Shown: positions 35,365 to 43,501 of the stretch, piece by piece
Position numbering within the stretch: the first letter of the stretch is position 1
Layout: each line of letters opens with the position of its first letter
Translations under genes and position numbers: made by a program
The notes under the pieces: model-generated
Databases searched by the model: none
What the model saw: only the letters and a program-made list of their open reading frames with translations
Told to the model about the DNA's origin: nothing
NCBI RefSeq assembly: GCF_016919405.1
Contig: NZ_CP070354.1
Span: forward strand, 442,001 to 506,000
Direction: 5' to 3'
Source of the DNA: Ensifer sp. PDNC004
GTDB lineage: Bacteria > Pseudomonadota > Alphaproteobacteria > Rhizobiales > Rhizobiaceae
DNA length: 64,000 bases

Positions 35365-36843
35365 TCAATCGGCGGGGCCCACCATGAGGACCTGCATGAC
35401 TGCGGTCATTGCAGGGTCGGTGCCGGCGGCATAGTCGGCAAAGCTCGTCGAGCGCGGGATGTCCGGCTGAAGCGGGCCTGCCGGAACGTCATAGGCGTAA
35501 TTCAAGAGGAAACAGGTCCTGATCCCCGACAGGCTGCATCCGTGCTCCCAGTCGTGATAGGCCGTCGAATAGCGGATAGTGATCTTCGAGTTCGGCAAAA
35601 CCGTGCGGCCGCCTTCACCCCAGAACTGCAGCCGGTCTCCCATCGGCTCGCCGACAAGAACTGTGCGCGTGCCGCCGAAATGCCTCAGGCGCGCCGCCGT
35701 GCTGATCGCGGCCGAAAACGTGTTTGCGCTGGTCAGCACGAACAGCCGTCCGTCAGGCGGCAGGATGGCCGGGAGCCTTTGCGAGAAATCGGCGGTCAAT
35801 TCGTAGTTGCCGCCATTGTTGAACCGCAGATCGACGACTGCATTGCGTATGGGCTTTTTCTCCGCTTCATCCAGCATCTTGGCGAGCCCCTGCGACAGGC
35901 CCTCCGGCGTGGCATCCCTGATGCGGTTGATCTGGACATAGAGCAGATCGGGCAAGGGGTAGTGGTGCCAAAAATTGGCGTCGGGGCGCGTGAGATAGGC
36001 CGGCAGCGTGACGTCGTCGAGCACGTGCCGCCACCCGGCGTCGCGACCGGTCTGCGAAAGGGGACTGAAATCGCGTCGCGGCCAGACATGGGCGTTTAAC
36101 GGTTCCGGCGCGCCGGGCGTGGCAAGAAGAGGGATCTGCGCGACGTTCCCATCCTTAAGACGGATGAGATAGGCGCTTTCCTGCGAGCTGTCGGCAAGGC
36201 CGGCGGCATGGAGGAGTTCCGGCGAAATTGCGATATTGGGGACGAATTCCCTGGCGAGATTGGCGGGTCCGCCGAAATGGGGCCGCAGCGCATCGACAAA
36301 GGCCTCCGTCGTCCGTCCATTCACCTCAAGGATCTCTCCGCCCAGAAGGTGCGATTGGTCGCCTGTCGCTGCGATCACGAACAGGCCTTCGGCAAACCAG
36401 CCGAGGCGGATCGGAACCGCATTGAAACTGTGGCCGCCGACAAGCCCGACGACACTGGTGTGCCCATTGTCGGCGAGCGCGACCGCCTTTGCAGCCGCCA
36501 TCGCCAGACCGGCGCGGTCGAGATCGCCGGCCCGTTGTTCGATCGCATCAAGGGAGCCCGTAAACGCCGCCTGGGCGGCTGGCGAGAAGCTTCGGTCAAC
36601 CTCGATCAGGCGCCGCAGATGGGCAAGGTCCTGCCTGTTGCGTTCCAGTCGCGAAGCTGCGGCCGGAAAGTCGCTCCGGGGATAGCTCTTCAGCGTTGGG
36701 TAGAGAATGACGGCAAGCGGCGCGACCACCAGGAGAAGCACGGCGGCCAACGTGATCGATGCAATCCGAACGCCGCGTCGCCGCCAAAACCTCTTGCCGC
36801 TCGGTGCCGGACCGTCCTTGCGGTTTTGCGTCTCGTTTCCCAT
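35365..36843 (-). CDS. Membrane-anchored S41-like protease/hydrolase
   Basis: This 492-residue protein has a basic N-terminus (KRFWRRRGVR), one membrane anchor (ITLAAVLLLVVAPLAVIL) and a large periplasmic part. The C-terminal half is like the tail-specific protease (S41) core: AVVDLRFNNGGNYELT and a nucleophile-elbow-like SANTFSAAISTAA with a likely catalytic Ser. The Lys expected in CtpA-type enzymes (SFGKG) is replaced by GEPMGDRLQF. It may use another general base or be non-proteolytic. No PDZ domain is evident. It converges with DUF1801 and is unlike the Prc protease at 52245 in length and layout. Confidence 0.78.
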   Translation of the reverse strand: MGNETQNRKDGPAPSGKRFWRRRGVRIASITLAAVLLLVVAPLAVILYPTLKSYPRSDFPAAASRLERNRQDLAHLRRLIEVDRSFSPAAQAAFTGSLDAIEQRAGDLDRAGLAMAAAKAVALADNGHTSVVGLVGGHSFNAVPIRLGWFAEGLFVIAATGDQSHLLGGEILEVNGRTTEAFVDALRPHFGGPANLAREFVPNIAISPELLHAAGLADSSQESAYLIRLKDGNVAQIPLLATPGAPEPLNAHVWPRRDFSPLSQTGRDAGWRHVLDDVTLPAYLTRPDANFWHHYPLPDLLYVQINRIRDATPEGLSQGLAKMLDEAEKKPIRNAVVDLRFNNGGNYELTADFSQRLPAILPPDGRLFVLTSANTFSAAISTAARLRHFGGTRTVLVGEPMGDRLQFWGEGGRTVLPNSKITIRYSTAYHDWEHGCSLSGIRTCFLLNYAYDVPAGPLQPDIPRSTSFADYAAGTDPAMTAVMQVLMVGPAD

Positions 36844-37042
36844 CGATTGCCGCCCCCATCGGCGCGCCTCTTAGAAGCGCGATCCATCCCCACATTCGGC
36901 GCTCCCTGCCGGGCCGGCGGCATCACTTCACCATTGCCGCGATCCCTGTTCGGGGCGCGCGGCAATGACGCAGGTCTGGCGATCGGCCAGACAAGACGTA
37001 GGAACGGCGGCTCGACAATTCCATGCTCGCCGCCGCGGACAA

Positions 37043-37750
37043 TCAGAAGGCCGGTTCGGTCCCGTATTCGTCGTGCCGCCGGTTCCAGACGTAGGGTTCT
37101 GTCTGCGGCCATCCCACGGGAGAGGCTTCCCATGTTTCCTGGCGACCGTAGGGCGTCAGATCCAGATAGGTCCACATGCTGCCGAGATACTCGACGCCAC
37201 GCGCACCGTTGAAATAGGTGCGGTAGATATGATTGCCGTCCCTGAGGAAGACGCTGACGCCATGGCGCTCGCTGGTTCTTGTCGGGTCATCCGGATCGGC
37301 GACCGTGGCTCCCATGTCGTGGTTGAAGTCGCTCGCCAAGGACGAGTACCAAACCGGGTGCTGCCACTGCATCCGGGCCTGGTATTTCTGCAGCGTCTCC
37401 AGCGGCGCGCGCGAAATCAGCACGATGGACGTATCGCGTGCGTTGAGATGCGCCGGATGGGTCATCGCGTCCACGACCCAGGAGCAGCCGTCGCAGCCCG
37501 CCTTCCATCCGGGCGCGAACATGAAGTGATAGACGATCAGTTGCCGCCGTCCGTCGAAGAGGTCGGCGAGGCTTACCGTGCCTTCGGGCCCCTCGAACGA
37601 ATAGTCCTTGTCGATCCTGACCATCGGCAAGCGCCGGCGCTCGGCACTCACTTCATCGCGTGCGCGGGTGAGTGCCTTCTCTCTGGCAATCTGTTGTTCG
37701 AGTGCGGCTTGCCACTCATCCATTGAAACGATCTTAGGCAGCATTCTCAA
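37043..37750 (-). CDS. DUF899 family (thioredoxin-like) protein
   Basis: This 235-residue cytosolic protein is of the DUF899 family, which has a thioredoxin-like fold. Typical features are the basic LPMVRIDKDYSFEGPEG start, the core LIVYHFMFAPGWKAGCDGCS with a CxxC motif, and the closing SMWTYLDLTPYGRQE. ATG 37750 follows GGGAGATGA closely. It is divergent from an ArsR-type regulator at 37917, which probably controls it. DUF899 genes often go with ArsR or SRPBCC genes, but no enzymatic role is established. The CxxC suggests redox activity. Confidence 0.92.
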   Translation of the reverse strand: MRMLPKIVSMDEWQAALEQQIAREKALTRARDEVSAERRRLPMVRIDKDYSFEGPEGTVSLADLFDGRRQLIVYHFMFAPGWKAGCDGCSWVVDAMTHPAHLNARDTSIVLISRAPLETLQKYQARMQWQHPVWYSSLASDFNHDMGATVADPDDPTRTSERHGVSVFLRDGNHIYRTYFNGARGVEYLGSMWTYLDLTPYGRQETWEASPVGWPQTEPYVWNRRHDEYGTEPAF

Positions 37751-37898
37751 TCATCTCCCTTTTGGGCGGTTTGCTTGAGGTGTCGGTGCAAGGCTGAACT
37801 CCGATCGACGGCATCCAGCCATCAGGCTCGGTTGGAGTGCTCGCGAAAGCTCGCAAACCGGTCTCATCGGCGCCGTCTCCGTTGCGTCCGGTTTCAAT

Positions 37899-37918
37899 AT
37901 GTTGTGAAAACATAACAT
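37899..37918. promoter_or_regulatory. Candidate ArsR operator overlapping the start codon
   Basis: Arms ATGTTGTG and CATAACAT, separated by AAAA, form an inverted repeat that matches at 7 of 8 positions. The right arm overlaps the ATG of the ArsR gene (37917). The usual ArsR/SmtB operator is a dyad of this size, so autorepression is likely, and the divergent DUF899 promoter would be covered too. Confidence 0.55.
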
Positions 37919-38240
37919 GTCAAGCGAGCAGGACGAAGATCTGGTTTTCAAGGCATTGGCTCACCCGCGCAGGCGGTCGATGCTCGATCGTCTCAAGGGC
38001 GAGGCGCAGACCACGGGCATGCTCTGCGCGACCTTTTCCGACATGGATCGCTGCACCGTGATGCAGCATCTGAAGGTGCTGGCGGACGCCGACTTGATCA
38101 TCGTCAGGCGGGCAGGACGCGAGCGCTGGAACTATCTCAATGCGCTGCCGATCAAGCACATTCACGAGCGCTGGATCAGCGACTATGCCGCCCATGTCGT
38201 GACCATTCTCGACCGGCTGAAGACTGGCCTCGAAGGGTAA
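37917..38240 (+). CDS. ArsR/SmtB-type HTH regulator
   Basis: This 107-residue winged-helix protein has ALAHPRRRSMLDRLKG, the recognition helix region DRCTVMQHLKVLADADLIIV and a wing around RRAGRERWNYLN. The metal-binding ELCVCDL motif of true metal sensors is absent. It belongs to the YybA/SdpR-like non-metal group that often pairs with SRPBCC or DUF899 genes. The start at 37917 lies inside a dyad and has no clear Shine-Dalgarno sequence, so the mRNA may be leaderless. It is divergent from the DUF899 gene. Confidence 0.9.
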   Translation: MSSEQDEDLVFKALAHPRRRSMLDRLKGEAQTTGMLCATFSDMDRCTVMQHLKVLADADLIIVRRAGRERWNYLNALPIKHIHERWISDYAAHVVTILDRLKTGLEG

Positions 38241-38447
38241 GTCTGAAGATGGTGTGAATTAAGGATCACTTAAACAGTATTCATTTGCGTATAGTTTTCG
38301 ACAATCGCCAATGTTCTCGCTATTTGAGGGGAGTGATATTTAGTGAAATTACGAGACGCGAAAGAATTTCTACCTTTCTTGGCAGGTGGTTTTGAAAGCG
38401 CCGCTTTCATGCTTGCGCTCCACTCGTTCGTTGAGTAGGGAATTCTC

Positions 38448-38612
38448 GTCGGTTTCCGAAAGGAAATAACAGGGAATTCGCCGCGGCTCGCCGCGAAACG
38501 AAACTGCCCCCGCAACTGTAGGCGGCCAGTCCTCTCTCGAAAAATGCCACTGGGCGATGGTCCGGGAAGGCCGAGAGGGAGCCAAGACCCGTCAGTCAGG
38601 AGACCTACCGAC
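38448..38612 (+). promoter_or_regulatory. Cobalamin riboswitch (B12 element)
   Basis: The conserved core of the adenosylcobalamin riboswitch is present in order: AACAGGGAA at 38468, CTGCCCCCGCAACTGTA from 38504, GCCACTGGG near 38546, GGGAAGG near 38563 and the B12 box GTCAGTCAGGAGACCTACC at 38591-38609. Closing stem P1 pairs GTCGGT (38448-38453) with ACCGAC (38607-38612). It sits about 165 bp before the first gene of a BtuFCD-like importer. With B12 bound it should lower expression of the operon. It is on the plus strand, in line with the genes. Confidence 0.97.
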
Positions 38613-38776
38613 ACCTGTAACTGAACAAGCCGGGCGGGGTGTCCGGGGAGGTTGTCGATGTCGTTGGTCGCGCCACAAGTGCCGGCTGTCGATGTTCTCT
38701 TGAACATCGGTTCGATCATTGCGTCCTGGCTCGTCCCCTCCGATCCGCGCGATCAACAGATCGGAGACAATGTGCC

Positions 38777-39793
38777 ATGACCGCTTCGCGTTTCCTGCTT
38801 GCCGCCTCTGGCTTCGCCTTCTTCGCCACCGCCGCTGCTGCCGAACCCACCGCCTATCCGCTGACCCTGGACAATTGCGGCGAGACGATCACCTTCGACA
38901 AGGCACCGGCGACCTCGGCGACCGTCGGGCAGGCGGCAACCGAGGTTCTCTATTCGCTCGGCCTCGGCGACAAGGTTACGGGCACGTCGGTCTGGTTCAA
39001 TGACGTGCTGCCGGAATTTGCCGAGGTCAATGCCAAGGTTCCGCGCCTGGCGGACAACGACCCGAGCTTTGAAAGCGTCGTCGCCAAGAAGCCGGGGCTC
39101 GTCGCCGTGCAGTTCGTCTGGCACGTCGGCCCCGAAGGGATCGTTGCGACCCGAACCCAGTTCCACGAAGTGGGAATTCCGACCTATGTCCTTCCGGCCG
39201 ACTGCGTCGCCAAGGACAACTCGGTGGGTGTGGACGGCACGCGAAGCGCGCTCTTCTCGACTGACAGCATCCATCAGGGCGTGCGTGAACTCGCGCAGAT
39301 CTTCGATGTTCAGGACAAGGGCGAGGCATTCGTCGCAGAACTCGCCAAGCGTGAGGCCGACGCCATCGAGCAGGCCAAGGCGCTCAATTTGAAGGATGTG
39401 TCTGCGGCATTCTGGTTCTCCAGCGCGGAGATGGACATCGATCCCTATGTGGCCGGTCGGAAGGGAGCGCCTGCCTACATGATGGATAAGCTCGGCATCC
39501 GCAACGTGGTCGGCTCGGACGAAGAATGGCCGGTCGTCGGTTGGGAAACGATCGCCAAGGCCAACCCCACCATGATCGTCATCGCCAAGATGGATCGCCG
39601 GCGCTTTCCGGCCGACGACTACCTGAAGAAGATCGAGTTCCTGAAGACCGATCCGGTTGCCAGCCAGATGGATGCGGTGAAGAACAACCGCATCGTCGTC
39701 ATGGATGCGCACGCGATGGACGCCACGATCAGAACGGTTGCCGGCATCGAAGTTCTCTCAGCTGCGCTTAAGGATTTCGGGTTGGCGAAGTGA
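38777..39793 (+). CDS. Cobalamin/cobinamide-type ABC substrate-binding protein (BtuF/FecB-like)
   Basis: This 338-residue periplasmic protein has a signal peptide (MTASRFLLAASGFAFFATAAAA) and a class III (BtuF/FhuD) binding fold. Typical elements are the N-terminal TVGQAATEVLYSLGLGDKV, the linker-helix region and the C-terminal VKNNRIVVMDAH. ATG 38777 is the first start after the riboswitch. The control by B12 and the FecCD and ATPase partners argue that it binds cobalamin, cobinamide or another corrinoid. Class III proteins also bind siderophores or haem, so this is inferred from regulation, not from the protein itself. Confidence 0.92.
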   Translation: MTASRFLLAASGFAFFATAAAAEPTAYPLTLDNCGETITFDKAPATSATVGQAATEVLYSLGLGDKVTGTSVWFNDVLPEFAEVNAKVPRLADNDPSFESVVAKKPGLVAVQFVWHVGPEGIVATRTQFHEVGIPTYVLPADCVAKDNSVGVDGTRSALFSTDSIHQGVRELAQIFDVQDKGEAFVAELAKREADAIEQAKALNLKDVSAAFWFSSAEMDIDPYVAGRKGAPAYMMDKLGIRNVVGSDEEWPVVGWETIAKANPTMIVIAKMDRRRFPADDYLKKIEFLKTDPVASQMDAVKNNRIVVMDAHAMDATIRTVAGIEVLSAALKDFGLAK

Positions 39794-40842
39794 AGACCAG
39801 CCTCTCGCGGCGCGCCCCTGCTTCCCGGCTTGGCCGGGCAGCCAAGGCGACATTGGCTCTGTTTGCCGCCGTTCTTGCCGGAACCTGCATCGGCGAAACG
39901 CCGATACCCGTCTTGACCGTTCTCCAGACCTTGGCGAACAAGATTTTCGGCGCGACCTATGGGCTCGATCCCATCGATGTCGGGATCATCTGGAACTACC
40001 GCCTGCCGCGAGTGATCGTTGCCGCCTGCTGCGGGGCGGGCCTCGCGGTTTCGGGCATGGTGCTCCAGTCCCTCCTGCGCAACGCCCTGGCGGATCCCTA
40101 CCTTCTCGGCATTTCCGCCGGCGCTTCGACCGGCGCAGTGGCCGTCACCGTCGCCGGCCTCGGCGCCGGCGCGGTCTCCATGTCGCTCGGCGCGTTTGTC
40201 GGCGCCGTGACCGCTTTCCTCATGGTGGCGATCCTCGCTCGTGCCGCCGGTGGCGGGGTCACCCTGCGCGGAACAGGGCAGATCGTGCTTGCCGGCATCG
40301 CCGGATCGCAACTGTTCAACGCACTGACCTCTTTCATCATCACCAAGTCGGCCAATGCGGAGCAGGCGCGCGGCATCATGTTCTGGCTGCTCGGCAACCT
40401 CAGCGGAGCGCGGTGGCCGGACGTCTGGCTGGCCGTGCCCGTGGCCCTTGTCGGGCTCGGGGCCTGCATCTGGTACGCCCGTGCGCTCGACGCCTTTTCC
40501 TTCGGGGCGGAATCCGCCGCGTCGCTCGGCGTACCCGTGCGCGTCGTCCAGGTGGTGCTGATCGGCCTTACCGCGCTGGTGACGGCCGTGATGGTCAGCA
40601 TCGTCGGCTCCATCGGCTTCGTCGGGCTCGTCATACCGCATGCGGCCCGCTTCCTGGTTGGCGTGCGCCACGGGCGGCTCGGCCCGGCAACCGCCCTCAT
40701 CGGGGCGGTCTTTCTGATCGCGGCGGATATCCTGTCGCGGACGATCGTTCCTGGCCAGGTGCTGCCGATCGGCGTGATCACCGCCCTGGTTGGGGCACCG
40801 GCCTTTGCCCTGATCCTTATCCGCGGGAGGCGCCGATCATGA
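39790..40842 (+). CDS. FecCD/BtuC-family ABC permease
   Basis: This 350-residue permease has about ten membrane helices, the family size. Hallmarks are RLPRVIVAACCGAGLAVSGM, the NALADPYLLGISAGA segment and the C-terminal SIGFVGLVIPHAARFLVG, which forms the coupling loop. Start is GTG 39790, overlapping the binding-protein stop. The gene is the second of the riboswitch-controlled operon. It moves the bound corrinoid or chelate across the inner membrane as a homodimer. Its GC-rich codon use is like its neighbours. Confidence 0.94.
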   Translation: MKTSLSRRAPASRLGRAAKATLALFAAVLAGTCIGETPIPVLTVLQTLANKIFGATYGLDPIDVGIIWNYRLPRVIVAACCGAGLAVSGMVLQSLLRNALADPYLLGISAGASTGAVAVTVAGLGAGAVSMSLGAFVGAVTAFLMVAILARAAGGGVTLRGTGQIVLAGIAGSQLFNALTSFIITKSANAEQARGIMFWLLGNLSGARWPDVWLAVPVALVGLGACIWYARALDAFSFGAESAASLGVPVRVVQVVLIGLTALVTAVMVSIVGSIGFVGLVIPHAARFLVGVRHGRLGPATALIGAVFLIAADILSRTIVPGQVLPIGVITALVGAPAFALILIRGRRRS

Positions 40843-41600
40843 TCCTGGAAGCACGCGATCTCGGCTGGTCCGTCCGCGGCAAGGCGATCGTTTCCCATGT
40901 CGATCTGGCCGTGCGGCAGGGAGAGACACTCGGCCTTGTCGGCCCCAACGGCTCCGGCAAATCGACCTTGATGCGGCTGCTGGCCGGCATCGTCCGGTCG
41001 ACCTCGGGCGGGGTGCGGATCAACGGGCAGATGCTGCACGCCATGCCGCGCCGCCAGGCTGCCCAATTGATCGCCTTCCTCGAGCAGCAAGCCGAGACGA
41101 CGGAAGCGATCTCGGTTCGCGATGCGGTTGAACTTGGCCGCACGCCCTGGCTCACGCCGCTGCAGCCCTGGTCGACCGAAGACGACCGGATCGTCAGGCA
41201 AGCGCTCGACGATACCGATATGGCGGGATTCGAAAACCGTTCGTGGGCAACACTTTCCGGCGGGGAACGCCAGCGGGTTCACCTGGCGCGTGCCTTGGCG
41301 CAACAGCCGCAGGTCCTGTTGCTCGACGAGCCGACAAATCACCTGGATATCCAGCACCAGCTTTCGATCCTGAAGCTGGTGGCTGACCTGCCGATAGCCT
41401 CCGTGGTCGCCTTGCACGATCTCAACCAGGCCTTCGGCTGCGACCGCGTCGGCATGATGTCCGCCGGCCGGCTGGTGGCGCTGGGGCGGCCGCGTGAAGT
41501 CCTGACCGTCGAACGGATCGCCGCCGTCTTCGGTGTTCGTGCGAGCATCGTCCTCGACCCCGAGGACGGAACCTCCATCTTCCGCTTTCATTCAGCCTAG
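40839..41600 (+). CDS. ABC ATP-binding protein, BtuD/FecE type
   Basis: This is a 253-residue ATPase with Walker A GPNGSGKST at 35-43, signature LSGGERQR, Walker B LLLDEP followed by TNHLDIQHQ, and switch His in VVALHDLNQ. It has only the nucleotide-binding domain plus a short C-terminal strand, as for BtuD/FecE/FhuC. Start ATG 40839 overlaps the permease stop as ATGA. A longer upstream frame is read through from other genes and lacks family sequence. It drives the corrinoid-type importer. The next gene, pseudoazurin, starts 11 bp later, so co-transcription is likely. Confidence 0.95.
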   Translation: MILEARDLGWSVRGKAIVSHVDLAVRQGETLGLVGPNGSGKSTLMRLLAGIVRSTSGGVRINGQMLHAMPRRQAAQLIAFLEQQAETTEAISVRDAVELGRTPWLTPLQPWSTEDDRIVRQALDDTDMAGFENRSWATLSGGERQRVHLARALAQQPQVLLLDEPTNHLDIQHQLSILKLVADLPIASVVALHDLNQAFGCDRVGMMSAGRLVALGRPREVLTVERIAAVFGVRASIVLDPEDGTSIFRFHSA

Positions 41601-41611
41601 CAAGGATTTAC

Positions 41612-42049
41612 ATGCGCGCGCTTTTCCTCGGATTGTCCCTGTTTCTCACCGCTTTCCAGTTCGCCCAAGCCGAAATGCACGAGGTGAAGATGCTCAACCG
41701 TAACGCTTCGGGACCGATGGTCTATGAGCCGGACTTCCTCCAGGTCGCCCCCGGCGACACGGTGAAATTCATCGCAGCCACCAGCGGCCACAACGCGGCG
41801 ACGGTCGACGGCATGGTTCCCGAAGGTACCGCTGGTTTCAAGGGCGGGATCAACGAGGAGATCGAGGTCACGCTCGACGCGGAAGGGTTTTACGGGATCA
41901 AGTGTTCGCCCCATTTTGCGATGGGAATGGTTATGGTGATCCGCGTCGGCGATGCGAAGGTCGACGCAGGATTTGCGGCGGCCAAGGTTCCGGCGCGGGC
42001 GCGCAAGCGGTTTGACGAGATCCTTGCCAGGAACGGTTTCGGAAAGTGA
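41612..42049 (+). CDS. Pseudoazurin (type 1 blue copper protein)
   Basis: This 145-residue periplasmic cupredoxin has a 20-residue signal (MRALFLGLSLFLTAFQFAQA). The copper ligands are H60, C98, H101 and M106, which are His40, Cys78, His81 and Met86 of the mature chain, exactly the classic pseudoazurin positions. Pseudoazurin normally carries electrons to copper nitrite reductase or other periplasmic enzymes. No nir or nos gene is in view. The gene lies 11 bp after the importer ATPase and overlaps the methyltransferase gene by GTGA, so it is probably in the B12-riboswitch operon. Why a copper protein should be B12-controlled is unclear. Confidence 0.93.
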   Translation: MRALFLGLSLFLTAFQFAQAEMHEVKMLNRNASGPMVYEPDFLQVAPGDTVKFIAATSGHNAATVDGMVPEGTAGFKGGINEEIEVTLDAEGFYGIKCSPHFAMGMVMVIRVGDAKVDAGFAAAKVPARARKRFDEILARNGFGK

Positions 42050-42852
42050 CGAACGACACCGAAGAAAGGGCAGGGCGCGCGAATTTTCATCTGAAGGAAG
42101 CGATCCGCAGCTACTGGTCGGAGCGCGCGAGAACCTTCGATCTCGCTTTCGGCCACGGTATCCTGTCCGCAGCCGAGTTTTCCGCCTGGCAGGAACCGAT
42201 CCGCACCACCCTTGGCGTGAAGCCGCTGCGCGTGCTCGAACTCGCCTGCGGCACGGGCGAGGTCACAAGGCTCATCCACGATCTCGGTCACGACGTCACG
42301 GCGCTGGACTTCTCCGAAGCGATGCTTTCCGTCGCCAAGGCGAAACACGCCGGCAAACCGCGGCTGCGCTTCATCCTTGCCGATGCCGAAAACACCATGG
42401 AGCCGGACGCCGCCTATGACGCGATCGTTTGTCGCCACCTCGTCTGGACGCTTACCGAGCCCGAGGCGACCTTTCGCGAGTGGCATCGGCTGCTGCGACC
42501 GGGTGGGAAGCTGGTGATCTATGACGGGAACTGGGCGCAGCCTTCTCCGATCGGGCGTCTCGCCGAACGCCTGGTGGCCTTGATCGACAGGTTTTCCGGG
42601 CCTGATCCCTATTACGACGGGTCGTTGAGCCAACGCCATGCGGAGATTATGCGTGCCCTGCCTTTCGGTCGCGGACTGCGGTTCGAGCAGCTTTCCGGTC
42701 TGTTGGAGGAGGCGGGCTTCAAAGGAATCGAGAAAATGTCCCATGCGCCGGTCGCTCGTGCCCAGCGCAAGTCGGCCAACCTGCGAAACTGCCTCCGCAC
42801 CTTCGTCTACAGGCGCTTCATCCTGACCGCACATTCGTCAGCCGCGCGCTAG
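42046..42852 (+). CDS. Class I SAM-dependent methyltransferase
   Basis: This 268-residue cytosolic enzyme has motif I VLELACGTGEVTRLI (about 63-77) and motif II VTALDFSEAML. The post-I region reads FILADAENTM and a later DAIVCRHLVWTL stands where the family has its motif-III-like Asp/Asn. Start is GTG 42046, overlapping the pseudoazurin stop. The N-terminal YWSERARTFDLAFGHG resembles UbiE/arsenite-methyltransferase-like enzymes that act on small hydrophobic or metalloid substrates, but Cys ligands are not evident. Its position in a corrinoid-uptake operon suggests a substrate linked to corrinoid or its use. The gene converges with the ParB-like gene. Confidence 0.87.
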   Translation: MTNDTEERAGRANFHLKEAIRSYWSERARTFDLAFGHGILSAAEFSAWQEPIRTTLGVKPLRVLELACGTGEVTRLIHDLGHDVTALDFSEAMLSVAKAKHAGKPRLRFILADAENTMEPDAAYDAIVCRHLVWTLTEPEATFREWHRLLRPGGKLVIYDGNWAQPSPIGRLAERLVALIDRFSGPDPYYDGSLSQRHAEIMRALPFGRGLRFEQLSGLLEEAGFKGIEKMSHAPVARAQRKSANLRNCLRTFVYRRFILTAHSSAAR

Positions 42853-42883
42853 ACCCCAGCGCCCCGAACCGCGAGGCGCCGGT

Positions 42884-43501
42884 TTAATCGGTGACGCCGC
42901 ACCAACCCGGCAGGAAGCTGGCGGACTTGCCGTGGGCAAGATCGAGCGCGTCGTGCACGGCCTTGTCGATATCATTGGCGATGCGTTTTGCATCGATGCG
43001 CGAGCGCAGGAAGTTTGCCCACATGAACTCGCTGTAGGGCGTTGCGTCCTTGGCGTAACCGCCGGCGCGGCGGAGCGCGCCCGCAAGCGACCGGTAGGGA
43101 TCGTCGGCGAGGCCGGCGATCGTGCGCGGCAGGTCCTGGTGCGATCGCCGCAGGCCCTGTGCGTCGAACGGATACATCCAGTGGCGGTGGTCCATGACCG
43201 ACCAGAACTCGTCCTTTGACAGGTGGCTGAGATCGAACACGATGCTGGTCAGCACATGCGCGACGCCTTCCTCGTGCAGGGCGCGCACGAGATGATGATG
43301 GTCGACCAGATACGGTCGCTCCTTCGGGCCGAGCACGACCGGCACCATATGATGTCCCAGGAATTCCGCGCCATGCCGCTTGGCAGTCTTGCGCCATTCG
43401 CGTCGTTTTTCGGTGACTTCGAGGAAGCCGACGGTGATCTGGGTCGGGCGAAGTTCGGCGATGTCGATCGGTTGCAGTTGCGGCTCATAGTTTGGGGTCA
43501 T
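42884..43501 (-). CDS. ParB-like (ParBc_2) family protein
   Basis: This 205-residue protein matches the ParBc_2 group (ParB/sulfiredoxin N-terminal fold), with ELRPTQITVGFLEVTEKR. A catalytic-like segment LVDHHHLVRALHEEG and the helical C-terminal part follow. It lacks the HTH and dimerisation parts of true chromosome-partitioning ParB, so a partition role is unlikely. The start ATG 43501 overlaps the SulP stop, so the two are co-translated. The His-rich DHHH motif may bind metal or nucleotide. The function of the family is unknown. Confidence 0.82.
   Translation of the reverse strand: MTPNYEPQLQPIDIAELRPTQITVGFLEVTEKRREWRKTAKRHGAEFLGHHMVPVVLGPKERPYLVDHHHLVRALHEEGVAHVLTSIVFDLSHLSKDEFWSVMDHRHWMYPFDAQGLRRSHQDLPRTIAGLADDPYRSLAGALRRAGGYAKDATPYSEFMWANFLRSRIDAKRIANDIDKAVHDALDLAHGKSASFLPGWCGVTD

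Noticed and set aside
36208..37212. 334-codon plus-strand frame opposite the S41-like gene
   Set aside because: It is rich in Arg and Pro, has no motif and covers the clear minus-strand gene.
39705..40838. Upstream extension that would fuse foreign sequence to the BtuD-like ATPase
   Set aside because: It lies out of frame over the permease gene; the ATPase has a normal ATG at 40839 in an ATGA overlap.
42884..43501. Chromosome-partition parB and origin region
   Set aside because: The protein lacks the ParB HTH and dimer domains, and no parA or parS-like cluster is near.
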